NCBI GenBank assembly: GCA_014898425.1
Contig: RCSZ01000025.1
Coordinates: 124,001-188,000 of the forward strand
Direction of reading: 5' to 3'
Source: Botryotinia globosa
Taxonomy: Eukaryota; Ascomycota; Leotiomycetes; Helotiales; Sclerotiniaceae
DNA: 64,000 nucleotides
How positions within the stretch are numbered: the stretch's first letter is position 1; each line of letters starts with the position of its first letter. Of this stretch, positions 12,418-24,082 are shown in pieces. A model generated the notes under the pieces. The model worked only from the letters and a program-made list of their open reading frames with translations, was not told where the DNA came from and did not search any database. Made by a program: the position numbers and the translations under genes.

Positions 12418-12894
12418 ATAGTACTACAACACAGCTGTTCGTTGAACACCAAGATCGCATCAAAATTCATATAAATCATTAATAAATTTTCCTATAAGAT
12501 TATGATTTTTATATAATGAATCTTATGTTGATCTCTTTAATTTTAATTATATTTTAATACAAATAAGATTGTTTATTTTTAAAAAAACTATTGATTATAA
12601 AATCTATATAAAAAGTTAATAAAAATTTGAAATATTGAAATTTATTAATAAAATAAGCAAAAATTACAAAGTTTTTTTAAATATTAATTTAATCTTATAA
12701 ATAATAATATTTTTTATTTTTAAATTATAATAAATATTATAATTAAATTCTTTGATATATAACACAAATATCAAAAGAAAATTGATTTAAAAAAATAATT
12801 TTTAATATTTCTTTCTTATTATTATAAATAGAACAAAATGATTATTTTTGATGTGATTTTAGTATTCGACAAACAGCTGTTTACATTTACTATA
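12418..12894. mobile_element. D-family MITE, copy 1
   Basis: About 477 bp with inverted termini of roughly 35-40 bp. Both ends start TATAGTA, contain ACAGCTGTTYG and a later ATCRCATCAAAA. The element at 61,681-62,158 has the same length, the same TATAGTACTA start and a GCATCAAAACTCAT word at the same offset, so the two are one family. The first and last TA may be the target duplication. Non-coding. Confidence 0.72.
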
Positions 12895-14180
12895 ATATAA
12901 TGATTTATAATGCATTTTTATAAATCTTTTAAATATTTACAAAATATCAAACAAAGTTTGAAAATATTTTTTATATATAATTAATATATTGCATAATTAA
13001 CTTATAATATATATATTATAATTATATATTAATGTAAAAGAAACTTAGATGGATTAATGATAATTTAGATAATATGATCAAATTAAAATAATATTATGAT
13101 ACTAAATAAATATATTAAATGTTAAACAGAAAATTCTATTAAAGAATTGAATTATGTATTGTTTGATTTAAATATATTTAAAATTATTATTTCTATCAAT
13201 ATCTTTCTTACAAATAATAAAAACTATTTATTTCAAATAGATTTTATAATCATTATAATAAATAAATGTATTAATATTAATATTATTTATTAATTGTTTA
13301 TTAAATAAATCAAAGTTATATATATTATTTTAATAGCTGAATTATATAAATTGATTCAAGGATTCGATATGAATAAAACAATTATTTTTATAATCAATAT
13401 TATTTCCAATGAAAGGAATCTATTAATTCTTATATTGATTTTAAGTTATTATAAAATTTATTTATAAAATTAAGAATAATTAATCAAAAGAAATTTATTA
13501 TTAATATTATAATACTATATCAATTTTATGAGTCGAAAAAGGTTATGAAAGTGAATTGGATTAATATTTCGATTAATTTTATTTATATAATAATAAAGGG
13601 AAAGTTATATCAAGCTATTATTAATCTAATTAAAATTAATAAAATTAATATTAGGTTAATAAGATGAGTAAAAAGAAATGAAAAGAATGAGTTGGTTTTA
13701 TTTATAAAAGGTAAAATATTTCAATCAATAAATAAAGGATTTTTTAATTTTAAAAATTTCTTTTTCAATTATTATATTTACAACTATAAAAAAGAGTTCT
13801 GAATATATAAATAAGAATATTTATTTTGAAGGAAGAATTTTAATATGATAGCTATTATATTAAAAGAATTAAATCAATACAATAGAGATTAATTCTTTTC
13901 AAAAGAATTAAATAAATTTTATTACTTTTTATATAGTTGGTTTTTTAAATGAAATATAATTAGATATTTAGAATCTACAATATATGAGTGCTATATCTTT
14001 CATATCCTTCTTTAATTAATAGTAAGATATAATATATATCTAATTATTATATTCAAATTATTTATCAATTTTCATTTAATGTATTAATGTTATTGTATGG
14101 AAATTATTGAAATAATGTATTAAATTAATACGAAGATAGTGTTTTATTAGTTCTATTTCTATATATATAATTAATAATAT
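12895..14180. other. Unclassified AT-rich DNA
   Basis: About 1.3 kb without a supported gene, TIR or LTR. The strand-biased text at 13,500-13,900 hints at a decayed element body, but nothing in the window matches it. Confidence 0.45.
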
Positions 14181-15117
14181 TATCTTGATAATATAAGTAG
14201 GAGTTCTGTATAGTATTTTTATAATACCTTATGCTATACAATTCCGAATCAAAATATAATATTTAAACTATACTTCCGATTGAATATAATATATATACCA
14301 CTAATATATTAGAAGTATTATCAAAATATAACCAATCAATTTCTATAGTTAATCTTTATAATCTTTATAATCTTTATAACTAATTATCATTAAATCTATA
14401 TTATAAATCTCAAACAAAATTTCTAAATTAATACTATTTTAAAGTAAATCTACGCAAAAAAAACCATTATAATCAAAAAAATGAAAATTATATTTAAAAT
14501 TTAAAATAAAATTTGACTAGTAATTAGTTTTTCTATTATATTAGAGTTTTATTCGAGATATAATAAATTTTGTGAATTCGAAATTATTATTAAAACATAA
14601 TCTTAAAAATAAATAATTTATGATATTCAAAAACTTGAAATCTATATATTAATCCTTGACATAAAATTATATATTAAATTATAGGGATTTATGATTATTA
14701 TCAAACAAAACATGATTGTTCTAAGTTTTATATTAATATTATAAAACTTATAATGTAATAATTATATAGAAACTCCAAAATAAATTTTATCACATAATTA
14801 TATAAACATTAGTTTTAATATTATTTTTTTAAAGGCTTTTTTTTCTAAATCTCTGATTAGATACAGTAGAAGCACCATACGAGGGTTAAGGAACTATAGA
14901 AGTACCATTTCATTAATACTAACATTACAAATATTATAGAAATACCACTTCATCAGTACTGGTACCATTCAGAGATTCGAATATCATTTAGGGATTGAAG
15001 AATCATAGAAGTATCACTTTATTAGTATTAGTACTACAAGTACCATAGCAATACTACTTCATTGGTACTAGCATTATACTTCCATTATTTTATATCCCTA
15101 CTTATGCCGTTAAGGTA
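14181..15117 (-). mobile_element. Family A DNA transposon, copy 4
   Basis: 937 bp, reverse orientation. The family left end is on the right: ...TATCCCTACTTATGCCGTTAAGGTA at 15,117. The right end begins TATCTTGATAATATAAG at 14,181. Four copies of the subterminal motif (CCACTTCATYRGTACTRG and similar on the plus strand) lie at 14,900-15,080. That end is less AT-shifted than the opposite end, so the copy shows a mutation gradient. Confidence 0.83.
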
Positions 15118-15302
15118 TTCTATTTTATACTCCCCACTAACTACTCAAAATCTCTCCCTATCATTATGGAAATTCTAGGCTATATATTCAGAAATCTAAT
15201 GACATTCTATTTCTCTTATATACCTATGTACTTTGAGTATATGATTTCAAAATTCAATTGATATAATCAAATTTTTAAATGTTACTCCAACATCTGATTA
15301 TA

Positions 15303-15799
15303 TAGTAAATTACTCTGATATCATTAAAACCTTAATAAATTACTTTCATGCTATTAAAATTAATATCTTTTTATTTTTATACTATTTAGATTCTAATCAA
15401 AAGTAATTAGATTTTATAATAAATTTTATCTATAAATATATAGATTTTTGGATTTTAAATATAATATTTAATAAACAAATATAATTATAGATTGTAGATT
15501 CTATTATATTATTATAGATTCTATATTTCTATTATAAATTTTATAGATTCTAAATTTCCATTATAGATTCTATGTTTCTATTATCCTTTCTTTTTTCCTT
15601 TCTTTTTTCCAAAAAGAATGAAAAACATATTAGAATTTAAAAGTGAAGAATAGAATATTTAGAATCTATGGTAATAGAATCTATTATAGAATCTAGCTTT
15701 TTTGATTAGAATCTAAGTGGCACGAAAGTAAAAAGATATCAATTTTAGTGGCATGAGAGTAATTTATTAGACTTTTAGTGGTGTGAAAGTAATTTACCG
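15303..15799. mobile_element. Foldback element with 9-bp target duplication, copy M1
   Basis: 497 bp, largely palindromic. Each arm starts (CG)GTAAATTACTCT and carries the AAATTACT...ATTAAAA block twice in tandem, then CTTTTTATTTTY. The centre is made of AGATTCTAT words that also mirror one another. CTGATTATA flanks both sides exactly (15,294-15,302 and 15,800-15,808). A 9-bp duplication with long TIRs is typical of Mutator-like elements. It is non-autonomous, and its transcript would fold into a long hairpin. Confidence 0.85.
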
Positions 15800-15808
15800 C
15801 TGATTATA

Positions 15809-16830
15809 TTATTTGAATCAATTTCTTTACTATATATTTTTGATTTGAAATACATATATATATATATCAATTACTATCACGTATTTAGTCTGTTTTATTA
15901 TTTTTGTGATAAGCTTTTAATTTCCACAACATACTAATTTATATAATTTCAATCAAAAAATCCCTTTTTTGATCAACATATTTTCTTCATCTTTGAATTC
16001 AATGACAATATTACGCTTTTTTTGAATTCTATTACCTAATCTTTTTAAAGTTTTGACTATTTCTACATAATGCTACTTTTTCAAAAAGATATCAGAAAGA
16101 AAGCTAAAATATCAAAAGATATCAAAGTTCAAGATTGCAGTTGATATCAATTCAAATAATTTCACATTTGGGTTTTTACTGGATTTGTTTTATCTTTTTT
16201 TTTTGTAAAATTGGAAATATCATATCAACATCATTGTTAAGAGTATTAATAATTATATTTACATTTTTTTTTAAAGAATAATCAAATTCTTATATTCTTA
16301 TTAAACCATGTTTTATTCCTATTCGAATCCCATAGTCTGCAAGAAGTAATTTCATGAATAATGAGCTTTTTGTTAATCTTGGAATATATGAAATTATCGA
16401 TTTATGAAACCTTCTATTCTATTTAATTCTCAATATTGTACGTTGTTCTATGATGGACTTTTTTTGAGAAAGAAATTTGTTTCCGAAAATAATTGTGAGT
16501 TGAATAAAATGTAGAACTGATGGATTATATTGTGTAAATGATTAATATTTACAATGTATCTTCTGATATGACATACTTTTTCTTAGCTTTTCATAATCAA
16601 AAACACAAATACCTAGGTAGTTTCACTGATACTCTTTGTAATTATTTCTAAAATGATATACAATCTAGATTTACATTTATATTGTTCGACTTTCTGAATT
16701 CTCAAATTAACACGATTTATATGCCTAGATTCTATTAAAAAGTATTTTGAAAAGTATTTGAAGATTTTGAAACGTAGATCGAGCAAATCAACCTAGGTAA
16801 TAAAACCATTCGATGACAATCTAACAATAA
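15809..16830. other. Less AT-extreme unclassified DNA
   Basis: About 1 kb with a somewhat more even composition than its neighbours, and no repeat match or supported open frame. It may be original intergenic DNA now surrounded by transposons. Confidence 0.4.
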
Positions 16831-17079
16831 CAAATCTATGAAATCTATGAAATCTATGAAATCTATGAAGTCTATGAAATCTATGAAATCTATGAAATCT
16901 ATGAAGTCTATGAAATCTATGAAATCTATGAAATCTATGAAATCTATGGAATGAAATCTATGAAATCTATGAAATCTATGAAATCTATGAAATCTATGAA
17001 ATCTATGAAATCTATGAAATCTATGAAATCTATGAAATCTATGAAATCTATGAAATCTATGAAATCTATGAAATCTATA
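16831..17079. repeat. 9-bp minisatellite (AAATCTATG)n
   Basis: About 27 units, with two AAGTCTATG variants and one phase slip near 16,949 (ATGGAATG). The flanks do not clearly match repeat E, so this array may be independent of the other 9-bp arrays. Frames over it on both strands read through only because the period is a multiple of three. Confidence 0.97.
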
Positions 17080-17275
17080 ATAAATCTCATATATCTTCAT
17101 AATCTCACAAATCTAAGAAATCTATCAGGTTTATTGAGGTCTGAAATTTTCATAAACATAATATAATACATTGAATACTATTCAAATACACTGAAATTTT
17201 TTAGTTGTTTAGATTAAAAAAAAAGCTTCTGTTATTTTATCTGTTTCACACTTCTGATTCAAATAAAAGTACTTA

Positions 17276-17971
17276 GGGCTAGTTTGGATGTACAAATCCG
17301 CACTGAATCCGTTGAATATTCCGTTCTTTTTGAAAACAGATTTTGAATTTATATTTGGATATTAAATTGCAAATTTTATTGAATAATTTATATTTCAATA
17401 AATTTAATATATTTTGAAAGAAAAAAGAAATAGATTATTTTAAAATAATACTAAATAATCTATGTTTTTTAATAAATTTGTATAGGAAAATGAAAGTGTA
17501 GATTGAAAACAAGGATTAGAAAAAGTAGGTTTCGCTAAATCTATTGAAAAATTCGCTCTTTTTATAAGCTTTTATAAACTTTAAAATCTATAGTTTTAAT
17601 AAATAAAGCCTAAAGTTATAATAAATAAAATCTAAAGCTATAGATTTATTTTAAATTAGAATTTATAATTATATTTAAATTTAAATAAAATTATCTCTAT
17701 ATTCATTTATTCAATCATTCAAATAATAACAATAAACTAAAAATTCAAATTACTTTATTTAATTTGTATATATACTATATTAATTTATATATATATTCCA
17801 ATTTCTTTTATTTGAACAAATCTTATAACAGATTTGATATACAAATTATAAAACTATAAATTAATCATCCATTCTTTTTGAAATAGATTATTATCACCAC
17901 AAAATCCATGATAATATAAAGAGCAGATTATTTCAATAAATTCAATGCTGATTTTGTATCCAAACTGGCCC
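17276..17971. mobile_element. Harbinger-like MITE with TTA target duplication
   Basis: Ends GGGCTAGTTTGGATG... and ...TATCCAAACTGGCCC are inverted repeats, extending more weakly through a TTGAAT word to ~50 bp. TTA lies on each side (17,273-17,275 and 17,972-17,974). A GGGC-GTTTGG terminus with a 3-bp TTA/TAA duplication is the signature of PIF/Harbinger elements. At 696 bp there is no transposase frame, so it is non-autonomous. The interior is AT-rich, but the ends keep their GC. Confidence 0.78.
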
Positions 17972-18129
17972 TTAGAATATCCTCAAACTCGAAAATCGAA
18001 AAGTCAATTAAATATATAATCTTTTTTGACTATTTTTTCGGAATTATAAAGTTTTATAAGTTGATAAGTTTGTGTATTGATTTCTACTTTTTGTATTCAA
18101 TTTTTTGAGTTCTGAATCAATCGAAACCT

Positions 18130-19010
18130 TTTATTCAATCATTGTATTTTGAATTTGTTTTAGAATTTATCATTAATAAGATTAATATTATAATAAAATT
18201 TTAGTTTTGATATAAAATATATTTCAAGAATTCAAACGTTGATTTATTCTATCAAAAATATACAATAAATAAAATTTTGTTTATATAGTAAAACTTTTCT
18301 CAAATTACATCTTTTAAAAAAAATAGATTGTATGTTTATTATATTTAGAATATAATGGTTTTATATAACATTATAAATAATTGAAATATTGGAATATCAA
18401 GCTCAAATATCTTTATAGTTATTACACGATTTCTAAATATTTAGTATTTTATTGTAAATTGTTCGTTTAATTTTAGAAATTATTCAAATAATTATTTTTA
18501 TTTTTATTAATTATAACAATAAAATGTTTTAGTTAGTTTGTGTTTTTAATATTTTAATTATTAATTTTAATTGAATTTCTTGGAATTATTTTCTTTTATT
18601 TTAATATTTGTTTTTGTTAAAAGTATTTCTTTTTTTTCTTTTTTAGAAGCTTTGGCTTCTTTTTAAAAAAAAATTATAAGTAAAATCTCTTGTTTTACAT
18701 ATATATATACTAACTTCAATTGTTCATATAAATACTTATATTTATAATATATTCTTATTATTTTGCATAACTTTATTTAATTTTTCGAAATCTTTAAATA
18801 TTATTAATTTTATTTTAATTAATAAAAAAAGATTTATTTAAATAACATTTTGATTTTTATATATATGCTTGATATATATAATTTATTTTCTACATTAATA
18901 TTTTCAATTTGTAACTTAATACATTCCTATATTCTTCAAAAGATTTCTAGGATTAGTTTTATATTGGTTTATTAGATATTAATAAATACTATTACTATTA
19001 CTACTACTAT
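18130..19010 (+). mobile_element. LINE 3' fragment (copy b)
   Basis: Aligns with the last ~900 bp of the LINE copies ending at 37,643, 46,073 and 53,769. It shares the polypyrimidine stretch near 18,620, GATTTCTAGGATTAG and the tail ATTAATAAATACTATTACTA. It ends with TACTACTACTAT at 19,010. Truncation at the 5' end is the usual outcome of incomplete target-primed reverse transcription. No target duplication was found. Confidence 0.75.
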
Positions 19011-20194
19011 GAAACTGAGAAAAGGCCTATTCATTACATATCTTATATACAATTTCTAACTTGATTATAGACAATGTTTATTGATCTATTAGAACACTAA
19101 TACAGCAAATCTCATATTGATGACATCTTGATACTGTGCATTTTAAATCAAATATGGATCATTTTTTATATGTTTATGATATTCGATTTTCATTATTCTT
19201 ATAACATTTCTTCGTGATAATATTGAATACATTCCTGATTATGCCTTGGAATTTGAAGATTTGTTCATAGAATTCTATGGATTTCAACTATCAATTGACT
19301 TAAATCTTCAAAAATTGAAGAATGAAAAAAAAGAAAAAAAGAATCCTTCTATTTTATATTCGTTTATAGAAAACCAATCTGTGAATGATATATAATTAAT
19401 GCATAATGGATATATGAATGATAGGTGGTTGATAAGTAAAAGATTATACATATTTAATATATGATCGATATATAATTTATATGTACTAATCGGTTTTATT
19501 TTCAAGTTAATTTCCACTCAATCGGTATTTTTTTAATATTCTATTATATTTGTTATTTCAAGTTACATTTTATTTTGTGTATTCTTCTTTGTATACTACA
19601 TTTACATGTCCCTTGAAAGTTTTAGATAGAGTCTAATATAAATTATTAATTGTATTCAATATCGAGGTTTATTCCCATTCAGCTACGGTCCAGAAATTAT
19701 TATTTCTATTTATTAATATAGTTGAAGACATGCACTTATATAAATTGATTTCGATTTGATTCAATCAATCAAATTGGTTTTTTGTATGTTGTTTTGAAAC
19801 TGTCTATATATCATCAAATTCTATAATCAATTGTTCTGATTAATTTTCTTTTTTTTCTTTTTTTATGAAAGAATTCCTTTTCAAAATGATATACATAATT
19901 AAAATTCTCATTAATACGCTTTATATAATTCATGATTTCGTGAACAAATCTTCTAAAATATTTATGTATTGTTGGAAACCAATTGAAATTGTATTGAAAG
20001 ATATATTTTTGGAAAAAAGATATTTATAGATATACATATATCCTTACACAATCTAAAGATTTATTAAGACATTAAAACATCACAATTGAATGGACAATGA
20101 AGTTTTATAATTCTAATGCACAAGAAATGTAATTTTCTTTTCTTTAGAGTTTTTCAATAAAAAGTAAAAGATACGATATTGTTGATGATTTAGG
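19011..20194. other. Unclassified AT-rich DNA
   Basis: About 1.2 kb with no match to the repeat families. The 69-codon minus-strand frame at 19,308-19,517 is compositional and resembles nothing known to me. Confidence 0.4.
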
Positions 20195-21244
20195 TATCTT
20201 AACGGCATAAGCAAGGATATTAAACGGTGGAAGTACGGTACTAGTACTAATGGAGTAGTATTTTTACGGTATTAGTGGTGCTAATACTAATAGAGTTGTA
20301 TTTCTACGGTTCCCGAACCCCTGTACAATACCCCTACCGTGCCCAATTAAGAACTTATTAAAAAAAAGCTCTGATAGAATAATATAATAATATAATAATA
20401 TAATAATATAATAATATAATAATATAATAATATAATAATATAATAATATAATAATATAATAATATAATAATATAATAATATAATAATATAATAATATAAT
20501 AATATAATAATATAATAATATAATAATATAATAATATAATAATATAATAATATAATAATATAATAATATAATAATATAATAATATAATAATATAATAATA
20601 TAATAATATAATAATATAATAATATAATATAATATACATATTATATTATTAAATTTTATAATATTGATATGAAAAATGATAAGAGTTGAAAAATTGTATT
20701 TTAATTTATAGTAGTTTATACACCTTTACTTTGATTTATAATATTATTTCAAGAATAAATATACATAATTTGGATTCTTCAAATACTATAACTTATATAT
20801 TTATAAGGTTATATTTATATAGTCAATTCAAATTTATAAAATTTATTATATCTCGAATAAAGCTATAATATGATACCTATATAATGATATAGTATAGAAA
20901 TTGATTACTAATCAAATTTTGTTATAAATTTTAAGAAACACTATTCAATTTTTTTAATAGGAAATCTTTTTTATATTAACTTATTTAAACTTATTTTAAA
21001 ATATCATTAATTTAAAGACAGTATTAATTTAGAGACATTTTATTTGTATTCAAACTATAGGTTTAATAGGGGCTAATGATAAAAGTTAATTAGTTGTATT
21101 TTAATACTGCATTTATTACTAGGAATATATATATACTATGTTCAATCAGGAGTACAGCTTAAATATTATATCCTAGTTGGGAATTGTACAGCGTAGGGTA
21201 CTAGAAGAGTACTATTCAGAATTTCCATTTGTTCCCTTGAAGTA
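20195..21244 (+). mobile_element. Family A DNA transposon, copy 5, with internal satellite
   Basis: 1,050 bp. Left end TATCTTAACGGCATAAGCAAGG, right end ...CCATTTGTTCCCTTGAAGTA. The first 150 bp are the least mutated left end in the window (AAACGGTGGAAGTACGGTACT) and carry two subterminal motif copies. An 8-bp satellite of about 260 bp lies just inside, which explains its extra length. Non-coding. Confidence 0.83.
20376..20637. repeat. 8-bp satellite (ATAATATA)n inside A5
   Basis: About 32 near-perfect 8-bp units. An open frame on the minus strand reads a YYYIIILL octapeptide repeat, which is a by-product of the period. Other A copies have only short AT-rich words here, so the array arose after A5 inserted. 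Confidence 0.97.
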
Positions 21245-22489
21245 TCTTATTCAATGTTAAAAAGTACATAATAGTCTTAGCTTAGTTACATTCGATCAAA
21301 TAAGTTCCAAAGAAATTTTATTGTTATTATTTAATATTTGCATTTTCCTTTGATACCTGGACAGATTCAAAATGATTATAAGATTCATTCAATATTTCCA
21401 AGAAGTAATCTGAATTATGTTTAGAAATTCGAAATGTAATTTATATTGTTTATTGATTTGAAAATTTTCAAGAATTATGAATATTATATGAATCACGATT
21501 TTGATTTTTTTCATATGAAATCATCTTTAGTTTTTATCATTAATACAATTTTCGAAATAAAATAGATATAATATAAACAACTGTATTGAAAATGTAATAT
21601 AAAATTAGAAGGTCTTTCAATCCTAGAATTACGAGTTTAATAAGAAAGATTCAAAACTGGTTTGATATAAATCCAAAAGAAAAGTTTTCAATATATATTT
21701 CAATAGAAATAGAATCAATGTTTAACAATACTTATATTATTTCAAATCAAGGGTTCAAAGAGAAGCCTTTTATGAGATTATATCAAAACTATATTGATTC
21801 GAATATTTTATCGATTGTATACATTTCATTACATAATAGTTTTGTATCATTATAATTGAAGTCATAATATTATCTCAATAATTGATAGGTATATATTATC
21901 AAAATCATTGGAACATCATAAATTATATATTTGCAAAGGTTTATCTTAGACGGCGAAGATTCAACACCTGTATGTGGTGCCTTCTACAAAGCTAGAGTTC
22001 TTCTTTAGAATTTATTGATCTAAAATTGTATTGTTAATATCCCCAGTGATTCACAGATTCCATTGATCCTTTTCTTTATATTATCATTTCAGAAAAATCT
22101 GACTAGGTACCTACTTTTTTGCTGATCTTTTTCATATTTTTATATGATATGGAATAAATTTTATCAATGAAGATACAAGTATTTTATAGTAAAAGAAAAG
22201 AAGTATAAGAAAAGAATTAAAAAGAAATCTTTTGAATGCAAAGAAAGAATTCTTCGAATTCTTGGAATGTATAGTTATAACAACATTGAATAAACAACTT
22301 AGAATTTATCTAGAAGATGTTTAAATCTTTGAAAGCTTTTTGTTATAAAAACTATAGTATATTTTTATTTTAAATCTCTAGAATAAAAGGAATATGTAAA
22401 TACTAGTTATAACTATATAAAAAAAACAATCATGAAATTATCCATAACAAAGTTCAAAATCCTTTTTAAAATATATCATAAAATTATAA
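21245..22489. other. Less AT-extreme unclassified DNA
   Basis: About 1.2 kb without repeat matches. A short GC-richer patch at 21,950-22,000 contains CACC...GGTG. No gene is supported. Confidence 0.4.
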
Positions 22490-22498
22490 TATTATATA

Positions 22499-23012
22499 GG
22501 GCAAATTACTCGTATATCCCTCAGAAGTGATTTGATTAGAATCATGCCCTAAAATTGTAAGGTGATTGATTTTTATACATCTTAGTTGTCGTAATAAAAA
22601 ATCTATAAGGAGTTACATACAGATCTTATTGAATTTAAATAGAATTCGTTTCAAAAAAAAAGACTTTCAAAGGGTAAAAAAAAAGTAATAATATATTACA
22701 AAATCTAGTATAAAGTTATCGAAATCTATTCTCTTTTTATAGAGTTTGACGTTCTTTTGTGAGATTCAGTCTAAAATGATTAGATTTTATACTTTTTGAA
22801 TAGGTGAGATCTATATTCTTTACATAGAATCTATCCTTTCTCTATTATAGAATTTAATATAAAACGATTAGAATCTGATTTGAAATAACTAGAATTTGAT
22901 AAAGAACTTATTATAAAATCTAAAATGTACATATAAGAGTAAATAAGCTTTTTATTTTAGAGTATATTAATAATTGAATTGCTTTTGGAGGGGGTATGAA
23001 AGTAATTTGCTG
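22499..23012. mobile_element. Foldback element with 9-bp target duplication, copy M2
   Basis: 514 bp. Ends GGGCAAATTACTCGTATATCC and the inverse ...GGGTATGAAAGTAATTTGCTG. Flanks TATTATATA (22,490-22,498) and TATTATACA (23,013-23,021) form a 9-bp target duplication with one transition. The termini resemble M1 but differ at several positions, so this is probably a subfamily. The interior carries many RATTYTAT words. Confidence 0.72.
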
Positions 23013-23021
23013 TATTATACA

Positions 23022-24082
23022 GTCAGATATTTAAAATAATCTATGAAATTCCCATATCCTCTTTATCATTTTAAATCCTTTGATAAACAAAATATGATTT
23101 TGGATTCTATATCTCATATATCTGAATACCCAAGGAAAAAATCTTTTAAATCGAAAATTAATATTATTACTCTCATCGACACCCCAAGGGTCTATTTAGA
23201 TATATATAGCTCTGAATATTTGAAATTTATCACATTGTTAAAAATATTATAATATAATCAATAATAATATTATATAACATTAATTTAGTATATCAATAGC
23301 ATTATATAATCTTTGAATACGATTTCTGTTATTTTTGACCAATACCATTCTTTTACTAGCATTTATTTGAAAAGATTATCAATTATTTCATATTACAAAC
23401 TTTAAAAAAAAATTATTTATCTTTAGATTTTATAAAGATTATGTCTCAGCTTAAAGGGATTAATTATAAGAATTTGAATAAATAGCTTTAGGATTTATAT
23501 TATATAGCATTAAGGATTACCAAATAATATCTTATCGATTCTCTCATATTAGAGTTTTATATATTATATCTGATTAGAGTTTTATATATTATATCTGATT
23601 AGAGGTATGATTTAAATATTAGGTACCTAGGTATATTCCAATCAAATCCTATATAGTATGATGATATTCCGTATTTCTATTCATCCCCATATAGTAACTA
23701 AAATTATTGATCTTGAAAATTGTTAATATTTAAGGTTAGGAAGTTTACTTTATAAATTCATAGATTATTATTAATAACTTCGATATATTCTTATTATCAG
23801 ATAATTAATAATCATACAATACAATTTAGAAGAAACTATTCCTTAAAAGAATGAGAGTCATTTCTATTCATTTGTAATATATTATTGATATCAAATGGTT
23901 CTCTTGAAACTTTAGATTTTGATTTATATTATAGCATTCATATTATCTTTGAAAAGTCTTACTTTCAATGTAATTTTAAAATTATATAAATATATATATA
24001 TATTATTTAGAAACTTGAAAATTATTAATCTATGAGTTTAATATTTTTGAAATTATATATCATAATTATTAAGATCTTAAAG
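23022..24082. other. AT-rich DNA, possible eroded A right half
   Basis: The stretch 23,430-23,700 carries words like the right half of family A (GATTAATTATAA, TATTATATCTGATTAGAG, CCAATCAAATCCTATATAG), but its end is too eroded to place a TIR. A 35-bp tandem duplication (AGAGTTTTATATATTATATC) occurs at about 23,560. The 69-codon plus frame at 23,043-23,252 resembles no known protein. Confidence 0.3.

Noticed and set aside
16735..17166. Frames with HRF/DFI and MKS tripeptide repeats
   Set aside because: Translation of the (AAATCTATG)n minisatellite in different frames.
20358..20639. 93-codon minus frame with YYYIIILL repeats
   Set aside because: By-product of the 8-bp satellite inside transposon A5.
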